From positions 1 to 6,708 of the forward strand of contig JAUIME010000293.1 of NCBI GenBank assembly GCA_030433195.1: a DNA stretch of 6,708 bases, given 5' to 3'. The position numbers and the translations under genes are program-made. The notes beneath the pieces are model-generated. The model saw nothing but the letters and a program-made list of their open reading frames with translations, did no database searches and was not told where the DNA came from. This stretch comes from a bacterium. GTDB lineage: Bacteria > Planctomycetota > JACOTG01 > JAUIME01. Below, piece after piece: positions 5,597 through 6,708 of this stretch (position 1 is its first letter; the number at the start of each line of letters is the position of its first letter).

Positions 5597-6708
5597 GTGA
5601 TCGATCCTCTTTCATCGACCGGCCGACCGCGGCCCCGCGCCGCCGGCAACACGCCGAATCGAGCGCGGACGGCCGTCGCCGCGATCTACGCCATCGTGCT
5701 CGCTCTCACGACCGGCGCGTGCTCGTCCGATCCGGCAGCGACGGATCGCGAGCTCGCGAGGGGCAACGTCCTGCTCGTCACGTTCGACACCACCCGGGCC
5801 GACCGGATCGGCTGCTACGGTCACGGGGCCGCGCGGACCCCGGTTCTCGACGACCTCGCCAGCGATGGCGTGCGCTTCACCGACGCCGTCGCGCAATCCC
5901 CGATCACGCTCCCGACTCACACGAGCATCATGACCGGCCGCTACCCGCCCTTCCATGGCGCGCGCGGCAACGGCATCTACGAGGTCGGCGACTTCAACGA
6001 CACCCTCGCCGAGATCTTGGGCGAGAACGGCTACCAGACCGCGGCGGTCATCGCCGCTTTCGTGCTCGACGACCGTTATGGCCTGAACCAGGGATTCGAC
6101 GTCTACGACTGCGACTTCTCGAAGATGAAGCGCCTGGCGTCCTTCACGGACGCGAGCCGGGACGCGCCCGACGTGACCGACGCGGCACTACGAATCGCCG
6201 ACGGGATCGATCCCGAGCAACCGTACTTCTTCTGGGTGCACTACTTCGATCCGCATGCACCGTACGCGGCGACGCCGGAGTTTCAGCGCGAGTTCTCGAA
6301 CGACCTGTCGGGCCGCTACGACGCCGAGATCGCGACCGCCGACCACTACCTCGGGCGGTTGATCGACGGACTCGAGAAGCGCGGCCTCATGGACGACACG
6401 CTCGTCGTGATGACCGCCGACCACGGCGAGGGCTTCCCGGGGCCGCACGAAGAGCTCACCCACGGAACGCTCATCTACCCCGACACGCTGCACATCCCGC
6501 TCGTCTTCTGGGCTCCGGGCGCGATCGCCCGCGGCCGTACGGTCGACGGGCTCGTTCGCCAGGTCGACATCGCCCCGACCGTGCTCGAGCTTCTCGGTAT
6601 CGAGCACGACTTCGCGTTCGACGGCCGCAGCATCGCGCACCTCGTCGATGCGTCCGTCGACACGCCGCAGCGAACCTCCGCGGACGACGCGGTCACGTCC
6701 TATGCCGA
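5597..6708 (+). CDS. Sulfatase/alkaline-phosphatase superfamily protein, probable lipoprotein, 3' partial
   Basis: The frame starts at GTG 5597, with AGGAA 6 bases upstream, and stays open to the window end (370 residues visible). An Arg-rich n-region and hydrophobic stretch (about 25-40, TAVAAIYAIVLALTTG) lead to A-C42, a lipobox-like end (TGAC, non-ideal Thr at -3), so a membrane-anchored exported protein is likely. The catalytic domain begins NVLLVTFDTTRADRIGCYG (57-75) with metal-binding D64. It continues to QSPITLPTHTSIMTGRYP (100-117), where the formylglycine motif C/S-x-P-x-R should be. Here it reads T104-L-P-T-H108, so Thr would be the nucleophile, as in the TLPSH-type branch and LtaS-like phosphotransferases. 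Later come HYFDPHAPY (215-223), MTADHGEGF (272-280, D275/H276 metal ligands) and THGTLIYPDTLHIPL (288-302). It may act on phospho- or sulfo-esters outside the cytoplasm; the substrate is unknown. Related proteins often carry C-terminal TPRs, but that region is missing here. Confidence 0.9.
   Translation, partial: MIDPLSSTGRPRPRAAGNTPNRARTAVAAIYAIVLALTTGACSSDPAATDRELARGNVLLVTFDTTRADRIGCYGHGAARTPVLDDLASDGVRFTDAVAQSPITLPTHTSIMTGRYPPFHGARGNGIYEVGDFNDTLAEILGENGYQTAAVIAAFVLDDRYGLNQGFDVYDCDFSKMKRLASFTDASRDAPDVTDAALRIADGIDPEQPYFFWVHYFDPHAPYAATPEFQREFSNDLSGRYDAEIATADHYLGRLIDGLEKRGLMDDTLVVMTADHGEGFPGPHEELTHGTLIYPDTLHIPLVFWAPGAIARGRTVDGLVRQVDIAPTVLELLGIEHDFAFDGRSIAHLVDASVDTPQRTSADDAVTSYA

Noticed and set aside
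5238..5600. 120-codon plus-strand open frame in the divergent intergenic region
   Set aside because: No ribosome binding site and no protein-like pattern. It spans both promoter elements and ends at the sulfatase-like start, so it is not a convincing gene.

Overview
The window is GC-rich bacterial DNA, densely coded in both orientations. Codons mostly end in G or C, and long open frames appear on the opposite strand as shadows. Several features suggest a Gram-negative bacterium with a large genome: a sulfatase-superfamily protein with a lipoprotein-like N-terminus, a type II secretion pseudopilin-like protein, HEAT/TPR-type helical repeats, and a NodU/CmcH carbamoyltransferase flanked by two tiny membrane proteins. 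Planctomycetota or Myxococcota-like (old 'deltaproteobacterial') lineages are plausible. This is inference from gene style; no rRNA or taxonomic marker is present.

Layout. (1) 1-1231, + strand: the 3' part of a HEAT/TPR-like helical-repeat protein whose start lies upstream of the window. (2) 1428-1949, + strand: a small GspG-like protein with an N-terminal hydrophobic segment but no prepilin-peptidase motif. (3) 2098-3027, + strand: a family 2 (GT-A) glycosyltransferase with a strong ribosome binding site and unusual substitutions in the nucleotide-sugar motifs. (4) 5163 down to 3032, - strand: a compact three-gene operon of an SxtJ-like single-span membrane protein, a NodU/CmcH-type O-carbamoyltransferase and a 52-residue DUF5989 protein. 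The last two overlap by ATGA. The operon converges on the glycosyltransferase with only 4 bases between stop codons. (5) 5164-5596: a divergent regulatory region with a near-consensus sigma70-type promoter for the - strand operon, a 12-bp palindrome at its start point, three tandem 16-bp repeats in its leader, and a candidate + strand promoter. (6) 5597-6708, + strand: a sulfatase/alkaline-phosphatase superfamily protein with Thr at the usual formylglycine position, cut off by the window end.

How the genes may work together. The best-supported functional unit is the carbamoyltransferase module. It resembles the SxtI/SxtJ/SxtK grouping of saxitoxin clusters and similar groupings linked to polysaccharide or secondary-metabolite loci. 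The enzyme should transfer a carbamoyl group from carbamoyl phosphate, via carbamoyl-adenylate, to a hydroxyl on an unknown acceptor. The two small membrane proteins may tether it to the inner membrane. The adjacent glycosyltransferase suggests a glycan or glycoconjugate acceptor, but they are on opposite strands and nothing here identifies the substrate. The most distinctive non-coding signal is the repeat array in the operon's leader.
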